A stretch of DNA of 50,016 bases from Candidatus Bathyarchaeota archaeon (GCA_003164295.1 PLTA01000039.1:1-50016); one strand, 5' to 3'. Shown: positions 23,771-33,184, counted from the first letter of the stretch. The notes: generated by a model from the sequence alone, not told the origin. Numbers and translations are program-made.

Positions 23771-24838
23771 ATGTCTAAATCTAGTATTTGTATAAAAGCA
23801 TCAAAAAACCAAGGTCAAAAAATTATCACCTTAGTCAGCAAATTAGAGCTTATCGATAAATCACTTGAAATTCAGCGAAATGAAGACAGCCTTTGCATTC
23901 CAATTGCTAGGCAACTAAATGATAGCGAGTTGACCACTCTGCAAAAGCAAGCGCCTGGAATGCAGTTATCTGCCGCCGTTTTCACTGAAAAAAAGCTTCC
24001 CCAAACGTTAACGCAAATTCTTGAAAAAAAGTTGTCTCCGAATATACTGAATAATTTGCCTAAAGCACTGGACATTATAGGAGACATAGCCATTATCGAT
24101 ATCCCGCCAGAGTTGAAACTCTACGAAAATTTTATCGGTGAAGCCATTCTGCAAACTCATAGAAACATAAAAACGGTTCTTGCCAAAGCGGGCGCTATTG
24201 GAGGAGTCTACCGTGTTCGGGAATATAGTTTCATTAGTGGAGAACAAAAAACTCAAACTCTTGACAAAGAGTTTGGCTGCCAATACCATGTTGACTTGGC
24301 GAAAGCATATTTTTCTCCAAGACTCTCGCATGAGCATGAGCGTATAGCATCCATTGTCCAAATAGGTGAAACTGTAGTGGATTTGTTTGCTGGAGTTGGA
24401 CCATTCTCAATTTTGATTGCTAAAAAAAATCCTCAAGTAAAGGTTTATGCAGTCGACATTAATCCTGAAGCTGTTGAATTGCTCAAAATTAATGTGAGGA
24501 CTAATAGGGTTGAAAATCGAGTGTTCCCCATTTTGGGAGATGCAAGACAAATCACCACAACAAAACTTAAAGGCGTAGCCGATCGAGTTATAATGAACTT
24601 GCCCGAAACCGCTATCGATTTTGTCGATGCTGCATGCCAAGCACTCAAACCAAAAGGGGGGATAATTCATTTTTATGCTTTTGTTCGTTCCCCTAATTCT
24701 ATAGAACAACTCAAAACCCGCTTCAGCCAAGCTGTCGAATCAACAGGCAAGAAAGTTGAAGTATTTCTCTATGGCAAAAGCATTCGGGAAACTGCACCCT
24801 TTGAGTCGCAGGTTGTTTTAGACGCTAAAGTTGCTTAG
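23771..24838 (+). CDS. trm5: tRNA (guanine(37)-N1)-methyltransferase Trm5
   Basis: The 355-residue protein has the Trm5 N-terminal domain (SICIKASKNQGQKIITLVSKL) and the connector YFSPRLSHEHERIASIV. A Rossmann methyltransferase core (about 195-355) has VVDLFAGVGPFSILIAK as the SAM loop, VYAVDINPEAV as the ribose-binding acid, and MNLPETAIDF as the Asn-Leu-Pro motif lining the guanine site. It makes m1G37 next to the anticodon, preventing frameshifts and serving as the first step toward wyosine. The paralog subtype (a, b or c) cannot be set by eye. ATG abuts the rtcA stop. Confidence 0.9.
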   Translation: MSKSSICIKASKNQGQKIITLVSKLELIDKSLEIQRNEDSLCIPIARQLNDSELTTLQKQAPGMQLSAAVFTEKKLPQTLTQILEKKLSPNILNNLPKALDIIGDIAIIDIPPELKLYENFIGEAILQTHRNIKTVLAKAGAIGGVYRVREYSFISGEQKTQTLDKEFGCQYHVDLAKAYFSPRLSHEHERIASIVQIGETVVDLFAGVGPFSILIAKKNPQVKVYAVDINPEAVELLKINVRTNRVENRVFPILGDARQITTTKLKGVADRVIMNLPETAIDFVDAACQALKPKGGIIHFYAFVRSPNSIEQLKTRFSQAVESTGKKVEVFLYGKSIRETAPFESQVVLDAKVA

Positions 24839-25269
24839 CCATCAACAATAAGTGTAATGTTGATTTTTTGTTTTGGATTTTTTAGTTTTTCAATTAGCTC
24901 TCTTGCTAAATCGTTTGAAGATTTATCGGCTTGTATTGCCAAGGTTCGGTCTGAGATGTAACCACTTTTTCTAACTACAACATCTGTAGAATGGGTTAAA
25001 ATCAACAGGGGAGACCCAAAAGAGTTAATTTCCTCTGTCAAACCGTCAACCTCGATGATCATGGTTAGTTTAGCCTCAGGTTTTTTGAGCATAGCTTTGA
25101 ATGTTGGATTCAAATCCGATAATGCCTTATCTGCTGCAACCGCTATTATGCAATCGCCGTTATTTGATAGATACTTTTCTTTTGTAAACATTAAAGTTGA
25201 AGGGTGAACTGCTTGAACATTTTCATGCCCAAATGCAATAATCTTTTCTTTTGTTTGTTTATTGCTCAA
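24835..25269 (-). CDS. DUF371 family protein
   Basis: The 144-residue protein has the archaeal DUF371 signature IIAFGHENVQAVHPSTLMFTKEKYLSNNGDCIIAVAADKA, with two conserved His and a small beta-rich fold. Biochemical role unknown. It ends four bases inside the Trm5 gene (convergent) and its start sits next to the stop of the regulator at 25270, so it belongs to that minus-strand unit. Intact. Confidence 0.82.
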   Translation of the reverse strand: MSNKQTKEKIIAFGHENVQAVHPSTLMFTKEKYLSNNGDCIIAVAADKALSDLNPTFKAMLKKPEAKLTMIIEVDGLTEEINSFGSPLLILTHSTDVVVRKSGYISDRTLAIQADKSSNDLARELIEKLKNPKQKINITLIVDG

Positions 25270-26244
25270 TTATTCGCTAACCTCAATGGAATCGACTTTA
25301 CCGTCTCCGTCTAAATCGAATCCCTGAATAACAACCGCGAAAGTGTCTTTGTCTTTATATTTCTGAAGGGTTGTCTTCCAGAAATTCGTCAATGCTAAAA
25401 CGCATGCTTTTGTTCCTACAGCTTTATTTCCTGCTAGAACCACGATACGCTTAGTTTTATCCCATGGATTATCAATTTTAGCTATTAAACCTGAAACATC
25501 AGAAGTATAAATTTGCATAGTTTTCTTTGAGGACAAGCCACCCAGCAAAAATCCTTGGTCGGAAGACTGCATTATAAATTTGATTGGCAAATACTCATTT
25601 ATTTCTTGTGTAAGAAGATTTGTGCCAGGTCCACCAACAAGAATTAGATTATTTTTTTCTTCTTTCTCTGCTTTAACATCAACATCAAGTTTTACAGCAA
25701 ATTCGGTGGGCATTTTAGCTAATTGACCCAAAAAAAGTGCTAAGTGTGCTGAATAGTGACCGTCTCTAGCACTGGTTTTAAATGGGCCATGCGGTTGAGG
25801 GCTCCCTACAACTATTTTTCCGTCAAAGACTCCGTCTCTTATGAATTCCTTAAAGAAATCTTGAAGATGCCTATCTATACTTAGGGTGCAGAGGTTTTGT
25901 ATTGGATTGTAGCCAGAGGGAAATTCGATTCCGAAAGCGGGCGAAACGGTTTTGTAGTATTTTGCTGTTGCACCTTTCTTTTTTTCTTCTCGCGCAACCG
26001 TTATTGCTCCAGCTTTAGCCAGTTTCCTTATGTGGTAATAGATTTTTTGTTCGTGCATACCTAGCTGTCTTGCAATTTCTAAGGGGTACATTTCTTTTTT
26101 TGACAATAAGGATAATATTTTCCAGCTTAAACTGCCTAGAATCATTTTTAGTTTTTGTGAATCTTCGATTATGCTGATTTCTTTTACTTCTTGGATATTG
26201 CCATTTTCTTGGAGAAGCAGTTTTTTGTCCATTTTTGTTCGCAA
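25270..26244 (-). CDS. ArsR-like HTH regulator with S-layer-like C-terminal domain and EF-hand-like loop
   Basis: The protein has 324 residues from TTG, or 320 from ATG 26232. Residues about 25-100 form a winged helix (LSWKILSLLSKKEMYPLEIARQLGMHEQKIYYHIRKLAKAGAI). From about 130 the chain resembles the C-terminal domain of archaeal S-layer proteins, with KIVVGSPQPHG, NLILVGGPGTN and IVVLAGNKAVGTKACVLALTNF. It ends with a calcium-type loop, DLDGDGKVDS. No signal peptide is present, so it should be cytoplasmic. The combination suggests a regulator that borrowed a surface-protein fold as sensor or oligomerisation part. It is divergent from glmS; amino-sugar control is possible but unproven. Confidence 0.8.
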   Translation of the reverse strand: MRTKMDKKLLLQENGNIQEVKEISIIEDSQKLKMILGSLSWKILSLLSKKEMYPLEIARQLGMHEQKIYYHIRKLAKAGAITVAREEKKKGATAKYYKTVSPAFGIEFPSGYNPIQNLCTLSIDRHLQDFFKEFIRDGVFDGKIVVGSPQPHGPFKTSARDGHYSAHLALFLGQLAKMPTEFAVKLDVDVKAEKEEKNNLILVGGPGTNLLTQEINEYLPIKFIMQSSDQGFLLGGLSSKKTMQIYTSDVSGLIAKIDNPWDKTKRIVVLAGNKAVGTKACVLALTNFWKTTLQKYKDKDTFAVVIQGFDLDGDGKVDSIEVSE

Positions 26245-26249
26245 GGAAG

Positions 26250-26264
26250 AATACTTGCAGTACT
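26250..26264. promoter_or_regulatory. Imperfect palindrome upstream of the HTH regulator
   Basis: AATACT-TGC-AGTACT is a 6+3+6 inverted repeat with one mismatch, six to twenty bases upstream of the regulator's TTG. It could be an autoregulatory site. It is AT-rich enough that chance is possible. Confidence 0.3.
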
Positions 26265-26394
26265 ATAAAAAATTTATTTATAATAGTTAACCAAATTTTG
26301 CGCTTGTTTTGCAGGGTTAATTTTTTTCCTTGGGTGAAAACGCTGAAGCCGCTATTAAAAATTTTTTAGTGGTTATATTGAAACTTTAAAAATA

Positions 26395-26410
26395 CTTATT
26401 AATAAAAACG
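26395..26410 (+). promoter_or_regulatory. Probable TATA box of glmS
   Basis: CTTATTAATAAAAACG sits about 45 bases upstream of the glmS ATG at 26454, in an AT-rich run. GAAAGCGAGG just before the ATG offers a weak ribosome site. Confidence 0.35.
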
Positions 26411-26453
26411 CAGGTTCTATAAGCTATTAATAAGGAAAGCGAGGTCTCTGAAA

Positions 26454-28283
26454 ATGTGTGGAATATTTGGTTGCGCTCTAAAGGAAGGAAAGGCTGCACC
26501 GTTAATACATTCATCGCTTAAGCGGCTGGAGTACCGTGGCTATGATTCTGTCGGTATAGCAACAATCTCTGACGGAAAAATTTTCGTAAAGAAAGATTCA
26601 GGAAAAATTGATGAAGTCGACAAAATTGTGAATCTGGATGACATGCCAGGCAGCATAGGCATCGGTCACACACGTTGGGCAACTCATGGTGCACCATTAA
26701 AAGTCAATTCTCACCCTCACGCGGACTGTACAGGAGAAATAGTCGTTGTTCACAACGGAATCATCGAAAACTTTATGGAACTGAAAAATGAATTACAAAA
26801 TCTTGATCACACGTTTGTTTCCAAAACAGATACCGAAGTAATTCCACATCTTATCGAGCAAGTCCTCAAAGAGAACCCAAACCTCACTTTAGTCGATGCA
26901 GTCATAGCAACCCTAAAACGCCTTGAAGGCTCCTATGCTCTTGCCATAATCTCCACAAAAGAGCCAGACAAAATCATCTGCGCTAGAAATGAGAGCCCAC
27001 TAGTTTTAGGCATAAACCGTAAAGGCGTTTTTTGCGCCTCAGATATTCCAGCGTTTTTGCCAGTTACAAACAAGGCTGTCATGATAAATAACGGTGAACT
27101 GGTTATTCTGACAGCCCAAGACTATGAGATTAGAAAAATCCAAGATTCCAGCCTTGTCACCCGCGAACCAATAACTATTGAGTGGACCGCTGAAATGGCG
27201 GTTAAACAAGGGTATCCTCACTTCATGATTAAAGAGATCCACGAGCAGCCTGAAACCCTGCGAAATACTCTTCGAATGCAAGAGCATTATTTGGAATTAA
27301 TGTCAACCTTTTTAGATCGGGCAAATGAGGTTTTTCTCGTCGCTTGCGGAACAAGTTACCATGCGTGTTTAGCAGCTTCATATATGTTTTCTAAACTTGC
27401 ATTTTTGCCAACTTACCCAGTTTATGCTTCCGAATTTATAGAGCAACATGGCAAGTCAGTAAGCATAGACAGCACCATTTTAGCAGTTAGTCAATCAGGC
27501 GAAACAGCCGACACAATAGCAGCCGTTACCTGCGCACAACAACGTGCAGCCACCATCCTAAGCTTAACTAACGTTATTGGCTCTAGTTTGACAAGAATTT
27601 CCCGTGTTTATATTGGCACGCAAGCTGGTCCAGAAATTGGAGTTGCAGCTACCAAAACTTTTACTTCTCAGCTCTCAGTGATGGCACAACTCGCACTTCG
27701 TTTGGCAAAGAAAAGAGGCAAAGTGTCACAGGATGAAATAGATAGTCTTGAAGCAAATTTGGAAAAATTGCCTGAAATTGCAGATACAATAGTGAAGACA
27801 CAAGAGGAAAAAGTAAAGAAAATCGCCAAGAAATACAAAGATTCGAAAGTGTTCTTTTTCTTAGGCAGGGGAATCAGCACTGCGACTGCTTTTGAAGGCA
27901 GACTCAAACTGATGGAAATTGCGTATATTCCATCGATAGCATTCCCAGCAGGCGAAAGCAAGCATGGCCCAATTAGTCTAGTCGAGGATGGCTTCCCCGT
28001 AGTTTTCGTTTGCCCAAAAGATGATTGCCACAAGACATTAGTCGGCAACATTATGGAAATGAAAGCAAGAGGTGCTCAAATAATTGCTATCATCGAAGAA
28101 GGAGACATGGATATCAAATCGTTAGCTGATGAGTTCATAGAAGTCCCGAAGGGAATTCCAGGTGTTCTGTCGCCAATTCCTTATGTATTGCCCTTGCAGC
28201 TCTTAGCATATTATGTTGCGCTTGAGAAGGGATTCAATCCAGACATGCCAAGAAACTTGGCCAAGTGTGTTACTGTAAAGTGA
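26454..28283 (+). CDS. glmS: Glutamine-fructose-6-phosphate aminotransferase (isomerizing)
   Basis: The 609-residue protein has an N-terminal class II glutamine amidotransferase domain (1-240) starting MCGIFGCAL, with Cys2 as nucleophile, then GIGHTRWATHG and NGIIENF motifs. Two SIS sugar-isomerase domains (about 285-425 and 455-600) contain the VACGTSYHACLA loop, SQSGETADTIAA for the sugar phosphate, and the end LPRN/AKCVTVK typical of the C-tail. It makes glucosamine-6-phosphate for UDP-GlcNAc, N-glycan or cell-surface precursors. The chain is full length and intact. No glmS ribozyme-like leader is seen. Confidence 0.95.
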   Translation: MCGIFGCALKEGKAAPLIHSSLKRLEYRGYDSVGIATISDGKIFVKKDSGKIDEVDKIVNLDDMPGSIGIGHTRWATHGAPLKVNSHPHADCTGEIVVVHNGIIENFMELKNELQNLDHTFVSKTDTEVIPHLIEQVLKENPNLTLVDAVIATLKRLEGSYALAIISTKEPDKIICARNESPLVLGINRKGVFCASDIPAFLPVTNKAVMINNGELVILTAQDYEIRKIQDSSLVTREPITIEWTAEMAVKQGYPHFMIKEIHEQPETLRNTLRMQEHYLELMSTFLDRANEVFLVACGTSYHACLAASYMFSKLAFLPTYPVYASEFIEQHGKSVSIDSTILAVSQSGETADTIAAVTCAQQRAATILSLTNVIGSSLTRISRVYIGTQAGPEIGVAATKTFTSQLSVMAQLALRLAKKRGKVSQDEIDSLEANLEKLPEIADTIVKTQEEKVKKIAKKYKDSKVFFFLGRGISTATAFEGRLKLMEIAYIPSIAFPAGESKHGPISLVEDGFPVVFVCPKDDCHKTLVGNIMEMKARGAQIIAIIEEGDMDIKSLADEFIEVPKGIPGVLSPIPYVLPLQLLAYYVALEKGFNPDMPRNLAKCVTVK

Positions 28284-28447
28284 CAATATTCAAAGTATAG
28301 TTTCTTAACGGGAAACTTAGCATTTAGTCACTTTGCAGTTAAATTTAATCATAATAGATTTTAAATACAGCGAGCAACATCAAGAGTAGTTGGGACTTAT
28401 TCATGCAAGAAGAAATCCCTTTTAAATGCTTCTTTAATTTTTGTGAG

Positions 28448-28456
28448 AGGAGGTGA
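28448..28456 (+). promoter_or_regulatory. Strong ribosome-binding site for the broken secreted protein
   Basis: AGGAGGTGA sits six bases before TTG 28463. This near-perfect Shine-Dalgarno site is unusually strong for this window and shows that the downstream TTG was once a working start. Confidence 0.65.
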
Positions 28457-28462
28457 ACCTTT

Positions 28463-28815
28463 TTGAATAGAAAAGGAGTAATCACCTTCACACTTTTAGG
28501 TTTAGTTATTGGAATATTGGTAGGATACTCAATATCAATAGCAGCACCTTATCAATCGTCTAACAGAAACCGTCAATCTCGTTGAATTCACATTCAGTCA
28601 AAGCTGGCGAGCAATACACTGCCACTCTTACGGGTTTTCCGGCTAATACAGAAATCGACGGCTGGACCGTAAATCAAAATGTAAATACTTGCTTTGCAGC
28701 TGGAACTACTGACGCAAACGGTAAACTTGTAGTATCAGCAAATGCGCCTCAGACAGCTGGAACATTGCCATTAGTTGCATGCGACAAAACGGAAACTATC
28801 TGGGCAGCTACATAG
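28463..28815 (+). pseudogene. Frameshifted small secreted/membrane-anchored beta protein
   Basis: TTG 28463 opens a Lys/Arg start and a hydrophobic signal or anchor (VITFTLLGLVIGILVGYSISIAA). The frame ends after SSNRNRQSR. A second frame supplies LTETVNLVEFTFS, and a third carries NSHSVKAGEQYTATLTGFPANTEIDGW to the TAG at 28813-28815. The product would be an Ig-like extracellular domain of about 110 residues. Two indels near 28555-28600 disrupt it. Two Cys (TCFAAG and VACDK) could form a disulfide. Function unknown. Confidence 0.65.
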
Positions 28816-29081
28816 TTAACAGTGACTAAGTAAAAAAAAGGCCTTAAGCTATTTTTCCCCTTAGATAGAGTACCCCGAAACTTGAGTTGTCTATAAAAAG
28901 TAGTCATTACAAATAAAAGAGAGAAAAGAAAAAATCTAATAGACCAAATAAACAAGCTTTTGAAAAAGGTTAGTCGACTTCTGATAAAAAAGCGTTGCAA
29001 CCAGCTAGAGGGAATACTACTTTATTCCCCGTATCTCTAGTTGATTGTGCTTTGTAAATGTAAAGTAACCATTTCTTTTTT
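28816..29081. other. Convergent gap between the broken secreted gene and fen1
   Basis: This 266-base AT-rich space has no ORF I trust. It holds a nested hairpin at 29001-29044 and, on the minus strand beyond it, a T6 run at 28986-28991. Confidence 0.5.
28986..29044 (-). terminator. Probable fen1 terminator: nested hairpin plus T-tract
   Basis: GGGAATA (29010-29016) pairs with TATTCCC (29023-29029). An outer CTAGAG/CTCTAG pair (29005-29010 and 29035-29040) and a CAAC/GTTG pair extend it. Read on the minus strand, the hairpin is followed by TTTTTT at 28991-28986. It lies about 40 bases past the fen1 stop. Confidence 0.55.
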
Positions 29082-30110
29082 TTAACCGAACCATTTCTCC
29101 AGCGAAACTTTCGCTTTCTGTTTTTTGCTACCTTCAAGCATTCGCTCAACCGATTTTCTTATACGATCTTCAGAAAATTCTTTTTCACCGCACATAAAAT
29201 CGATAAGACCTTCAACGCTTGGTTCTTTCCACTCAATCTTGTAGTTATCTTTTATTTCTGGATGCAAAAATATGGCCCTTATACAATTGGGGTCAACTGG
29301 GAAAGCGGCGTTTTTTATTTGCGGCAAAGCGTTTTCTAAAGATCCATACTGTTTTACTAGTTTGAGAGCAGTTTTTGGCCCAAGTCCTTTTATTCCATCT
29401 GGATTAAAATCTGTGCCGATAAGTATGCCAACATCGATTAATTGCTCGTATGTCAATCCAGTCTCACTTAGTGTTTTTGAGAGTTCCATGATTTCGGGCA
29501 CAACTTCGATGTAGACATTTCCTCTTTTTCTTCTGCCAGAAATCGTGATGTTCCGCAGCATTTTTGGGGCTCCAAAAAGCAAACTGTCGTAGTCTTGACT
29601 GGCACAATAATCTGCGTCGCCTTTTTTAGTCATGTATGCGGCTTGAGCTTCTCCTTCGCTGGGCGCGTTAATCCATGGCAAACCCATAAGATCCAACAGT
29701 TTTCTGCTGTCTTCTTGCATGTAATCTTTCATGCTAGTGGTTGCCATCGCAAACACACGCATCTTTTCTGTGTCCCCCTTGGCAACGGCCTTTTCATAAT
29801 GTACGGAAGCTTCCATCTTGACTTGCCTACGCCGCTCAATTTCAACTGCTTTCAAGGTTGGAGGGATACCGTCGAAAACGTAGATCGGTTTTATGCCTAT
29901 TTCTACTAGGTTGCTTGTGCGGTAGAATAAACCACTTAAGTGGCTTGTGATCTTTCCTGCACTGTCTTTCAGAGGTGTTCCGTCGGGTTGACGGATGATG
30001 GAGAGGAATTGATAGATGGCGTTGTAAGCATCTATGGCTATGATTTTACCACTTAAATCTTCTAATTTAACTGGAGTTTTTGGAACAAGGTCTTTAAAAT
30101 CTACGCCCAA
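29082..30110 (-). CDS. fen: Flap endonuclease 1
   Basis: The 342-residue XPG/FEN nuclease opens MGVDFKDLVPKTPVKLEDLSGKIIAIDAYNAIYQFL, with the first metal-ligand Asp. The N-nuclease block IKPIYVFDGIPP is followed by the I-nuclease block APSEGEAQAAYMTKKGDADYCASQDYDSLLFGAP, with acidic metal ligands. An H3TH motif (DVGILIGTDFNPDGIKGLGPKTALKLVKQYG) comes next. The tail LEKWFG looks like the C-terminal PCNA-binding PIP box. It removes 5' flaps in Okazaki processing and repair. Full length; own promoter in 30111-30180. Confidence 0.96.
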   Translation of the reverse strand: MGVDFKDLVPKTPVKLEDLSGKIIAIDAYNAIYQFLSIIRQPDGTPLKDSAGKITSHLSGLFYRTSNLVEIGIKPIYVFDGIPPTLKAVEIERRRQVKMEASVHYEKAVAKGDTEKMRVFAMATTSMKDYMQEDSRKLLDLMGLPWINAPSEGEAQAAYMTKKGDADYCASQDYDSLLFGAPKMLRNITISGRRKRGNVYIEVVPEIMELSKTLSETGLTYEQLIDVGILIGTDFNPDGIKGLGPKTALKLVKQYGSLENALPQIKNAAFPVDPNCIRAIFLHPEIKDNYKIEWKEPSVEGLIDFMCGEKEFSEDRIRKSVERMLEGSKKQKAKVSLEKWFG

Positions 30111-30346
30111 AACTTACCACGAATAAAATAGGCAAGAAAACTACTTAATAAACATACAAGCACCGATCGTATTCGAAAATAAAAGCTATCATTTTTGCGT
30201 TATATAAAAAACTAGGCTTGTGTAGTTATAAGATTCAATAAAATTGTAGCAACAGAGAAAACGGTAAAAACCCAGATTCTCCCACAATGGTAAGCGTAGC
30301 AGATATAAGGAACCCTTACAATTTAAAACCGCAAGAGATGTAGATT

Positions 30347-30526
30347 ATGACGGAAAAACTGTCCCTAGTTACTTGTACAAGCTGCGGCAAACCAATTCCC
30401 CCAGCCAGCGAATCCACAAAATTCCTCTGCCCAAACTGCGGAGAAATCCAAATTAAAAGAGATGGGAAATGCCGCAAGTTCGGTCGTTTATACAAGTGCC
30501 CAAAATGCGGATTCACCGGCCCATAA
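30347..30526 (+). CDS. Small zinc-ribbon protein preceding aEF1-beta
   Basis: The 59-residue protein has four Cys pairs: TCTSCGKP, LCPNCGE, a Lys/Arg/Cys-rich bridge (KRDGKCRKFGRLY), and KCPKCGFTGP at the end. This is the compact zinc-finger protein (HVO_2753-like group) often found next to aEF1-beta in archaea. Those proteins bind two zincs and may touch RNA. ATG 30347; the stop lies 11 bases before the aEF1-beta ATG, so the two share an operon. Its short length hides it from many gene callers. Confidence 0.85.
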   Translation: MTEKLSLVTCTSCGKPIPPASESTKFLCPNCGEIQIKRDGKCRKFGRLYKCPKCGFTGP

Positions 30527-30537
30527 GGCGATAGAAA

Positions 30538-30816
30538 ATGGGAAGTGTAATTGTAACATACAAAGTTTTTCCAGAAGATATAGTGGAAAATTTTGATGCC
30601 CTCAAAAAACAAATTGACAACATTAAACCAGAATTTGCTTCAATTGAGGGATACGGGGAGGAAGAAGTGGCGTTTGGATTAAAAGCGCTTCTTGTTCAAC
30701 TAAAGTTCCCAGAAGATAAAGGCGGCGTTGTTGACGAGTTCGAGGAAAAACTAGCGAAGATCTCTGGGGTTAGCCAAGCGCAATGTATGTTTGTGCGCAG
30801 AAGCAGCAGAGACTAA
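30538..30816 (+). CDS. ef1b: Translation elongation factor 1-beta (aEF1B)
   Basis: The 92-residue protein has the length and ferredoxin-like fold of archaeal EF-1-beta, the nucleotide-exchange factor for aEF1-alpha. Visible parts are the first strand VIVTYKVFPEDIVENFDALKK, the central GYGEEEVAFGLKALLVQLKFPED, and the final strand GVSQAQCMFVRR. It recharges the tRNA-carrying elongation factor with GTP. It lies directly behind the zinc-ribbon gene. Intact. Confidence 0.93.
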   Translation: MGSVIVTYKVFPEDIVENFDALKKQIDNIKPEFASIEGYGEEEVAFGLKALLVQLKFPEDKGGVVDEFEEKLAKISGVSQAQCMFVRRSSRD

Positions 30817-30895
30817 TCAAAAATCTTGTTTTTAGACAAGAACCCAGAATCTTGCTTCTCACTAACACCTGAAAGTTTTAATCATTACGCTCTAA

Positions 30896-30907
30896 AGTTT
30901 ATATAGG
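30896..30907 (+). promoter_or_regulatory. Probable TATA box of cdc48
   Basis: AGTTTATATAGG lies about 60 bases upstream of the TTG start at 30965. A GGAGG ribosome site at 30953-30957 fixes that start. Confidence 0.5.
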
Positions 30908-30964
30908 AATAAAGGTTTTCTTTTCAAACATATCATTCGGCATCGATTACTTGGAGGATTCTGT

Positions 30965-33172
30965 TTGAGCGAAATTCAATTACGCGTTGGAGACGCAAGG
31001 CAAAGAGATGTTGGTAGAGGAATCGCCCGCATAGACCAACGAACAATGCAGAAACTAGGCATAAGCGCTGGAGATGTAATAGAAATAATAAACAAACGTA
31101 CCACTTCAGCCATTGCTTGGCCAGCTTACAGTGAAGACCAAAACCGCGACATAATTCGCATCGACGGTTATACTCGCAAAAATACCGGCGTAGCCATAAA
31201 CGAGTATGTTGTTGTGCGTCCTGCAAAAGTCAAAACAGCATTAAGCATCACACTCGCACCAGTAGACATGAGATTAAACGTTGATGAAGACTTCACTAAC
31301 TTTGTTAAAAACCGCCTAATGGAACGCACTTTGGTGGAAGGCGACACAACCCTTGTTATGATGTTGGGACACGCCATTCCTTTCACTGTTTCAAAGACCA
31401 GACCACATGGTATAATAAAAGTAACAAATGAAACACGCTTAACCATATTAAATGAACCAGCACCAGAAGGCAAAGGCTTACCAAGAACCACATACGAAGA
31501 TATTGGCGGCTTGCACGAAGAAATACAACGCGTCCGAGAAATGGTAGAACTACCACTACGTCACCCAGAACTCTTCCAACGATTAGGAATAGAACCGCCA
31601 AAAGGTGTATTACTCCATGGTCCACCTGGTTGCGGCAAAACCCTATTAGCCAGAGCAGTTGCCAACGAATCAGAAGCAAATTTCTACTCAATTAATGGAC
31701 CAGAAATTATGAGTAAATTCTACGGCGAATCTGAAGCACGTTTGCGTGAAATCTTCCAGCAAGCACAACAGAATGCTCCTAGCATCATTTTCGTCGACGA
31801 ACTTGATGCTATAGCGCCCAAAAGAGAAGAAGTTACGGGCGAAGTTGAAAGACGTGTTGTTGCACAGCTCCTTGCATTAATGGATGGATTAAGCGGAAGA
31901 GGAAACGTCATAGTTATCGGCGCCACTAACCGTCCAAGCGCACTTGATCCTGCGCTTCGTAGACCCGGAAGATTTGACAGGGAAATAGAAATCGGGGTAC
32001 CAGATAAAAAAGGACGCTACGAAGTTCTCCAAATCCACACCAGAGGCATGCCTCTCCACGGAATCGAGAAAGCTCCCACAGCAGAAAAATCTCCCGAGGA
32101 TGTTGACCTTAAAAAACTTGCAGACATGACACACGGCTACACAGGCGCAGACCTATCAGCATTAGGCAGAGAAACAGCCATGAAAGCTCTCCGTAGATAC
32201 TTACCACAAATAAACCTTGAAGAAGAACGCATCCCCCCTGCAGTATTGGAAAAGATGGAGGTTTTGATGACTGATTTCCTAGGAGCCTTCAAAGAAGTTA
32301 CTCCTACAGCTATGCGTGAAGTCTACATAGAAGTGTCCACCGTCCACTGGGATGACGTCGGCGGACTTAACGAAGTAAAAGAGCACCTCAAAGAATCCGT
32401 TGAGTGGCCAATTAAGACCCCTGAGGTTTTTACTCGACTTGGAATTAGACCACCAAAAGGTATACTGCTGTATGGTCCACCAGGCTGCGGCAAAACCCTC
32501 CTAGCCCGAGGGGTGGCAACTGAAAGCGAAGCTAACTTCATATCCATTAAGGGTCCTGAAGTATTCTCCAAATGGGTTGGGGAATCCGAAAAAGCTATAC
32601 GGGAAGTTTTCCGCAAAGCACGAATGGCAGCACCGGCAGTTATATTCCTTGATGAAATAGACTCACTAACACCCAGACGTGGAATGGGAATGTCCGACAG
32701 CGGCGTTTCAGAACGAGTTATAAGCCAACTGCTAACAGAAATGGATGGAATAACGACATTACAAGATATCGTAGTTATTGCTGCAACCAACCGACCTGAC
32801 ATGGTGGATTCCGCGGTTCTTCGTCCCGGAAGATTCGACCGACTAATTTATGTGCCTGAACCAGATGAAAAGAGCCGTTTGCAAATACTCAAGATTTACA
32901 CAAAAGGTATGCCTATTAGCAAAGACGTCGACTTAAACCAAATCACCATTATGACCAAATACTATTCTGGCGCCGACATTGAATCCTTATGCAGAGAAGC
33001 CGCCATGCATGCATTACGAAGAGACGTAAACTCAACAGAAGTCATCATGAAAGATTTCTTAGACGCTTTGAAAGAGATGGGCCCATCAATATCACCAGAC
33101 ATGGAGAAGTGGTACAAGAGTTTCATGCAGCAAGTCCGACAAGTACAAAAGCCAGCTACACCAGTTGCTTAA
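30965..33172 (+). CDS. cdc48: Cdc48/VCP-type AAA+ ATPase
   Basis: The 735-residue unfoldase starts at TTG behind GGAGG. The N-domain (about 1-185, double-psi barrel plus four-stranded part) begins [16 protein letters not shown]. The D1 and D2 AAA modules follow, with Walker A at 219-226 and 504-511 (GPPGCGKT), Walker B FVDELDA and FLDEIDS, and arginine fingers in the RPGRFDR runs. The tail ([16 protein letters not shown]) lacks a C-terminal HbYX motif. It extracts and unfolds proteins for the proteasome, whose beta subunit is at 39333. A winged-helix miniprotein gene follows after 12 bases, likely in the same unit. Confidence 0.96.
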   Translation: MSEIQLRVGDARQRDVGRGIARIDQRTMQKLGISAGDVIEIINKRTTSAIAWPAYSEDQNRDIIRIDGYTRKNTGVAINEYVVVRPAKVKTALSITLAPVDMRLNVDEDFTNFVKNRLMERTLVEGDTTLVMMLGHAIPFTVSKTRPHGIIKVTNETRLTILNEPAPEGKGLPRTTYEDIGGLHEEIQRVREMVELPLRHPELFQRLGIEPPKGVLLHGPPGCGKTLLARAVANESEANFYSINGPEIMSKFYGESEARLREIFQQAQQNAPSIIFVDELDAIAPKREEVTGEVERRVVAQLLALMDGLSGRGNVIVIGATNRPSALDPALRRPGRFDREIEIGVPDKKGRYEVLQIHTRGMPLHGIEKAPTAEKSPEDVDLKKLADMTHGYTGADLSALGRETAMKALRRYLPQINLEEERIPPAVLEKMEVLMTDFLGAFKEVTPTAMREVYIEVSTVHWDDVGGLNEVKEHLKESVEWPIKTPEVFTRLGIRPPKGILLYGPPGCGKTLLARGVATESEANFISIKGPEVFSKWVGESEKAIREVFRKARMAAPAVIFLDEIDSLTPRRGMGMSDSGVSERVISQLLTEMDGITTLQDIVVIAATNRPDMVDSAVLRPGRFDRLIYVPEPDEKSRLQILKIYTKGMPISKDVDLNQITIMTKYYSGADIESLCREAAMHALRRDVNSTEVIMKDFLDALKEMGPSISPDMEKWYKSFMQQVRQVQKPATPVA

Positions 33173-33184
33173 GAAGGAACGTTT

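Noticed and set aside
26245..26453. glmS-type ribozyme or riboswitch before glmS
   Set aside because: The leader is short and AT-rich; no conserved core is visible.
30965..33172. HbYX proteasome-docking motif at the Cdc48 C-terminus
   Set aside because: The last residues are KPATPVA, which lack the hydrophobic-Tyr-x pattern.
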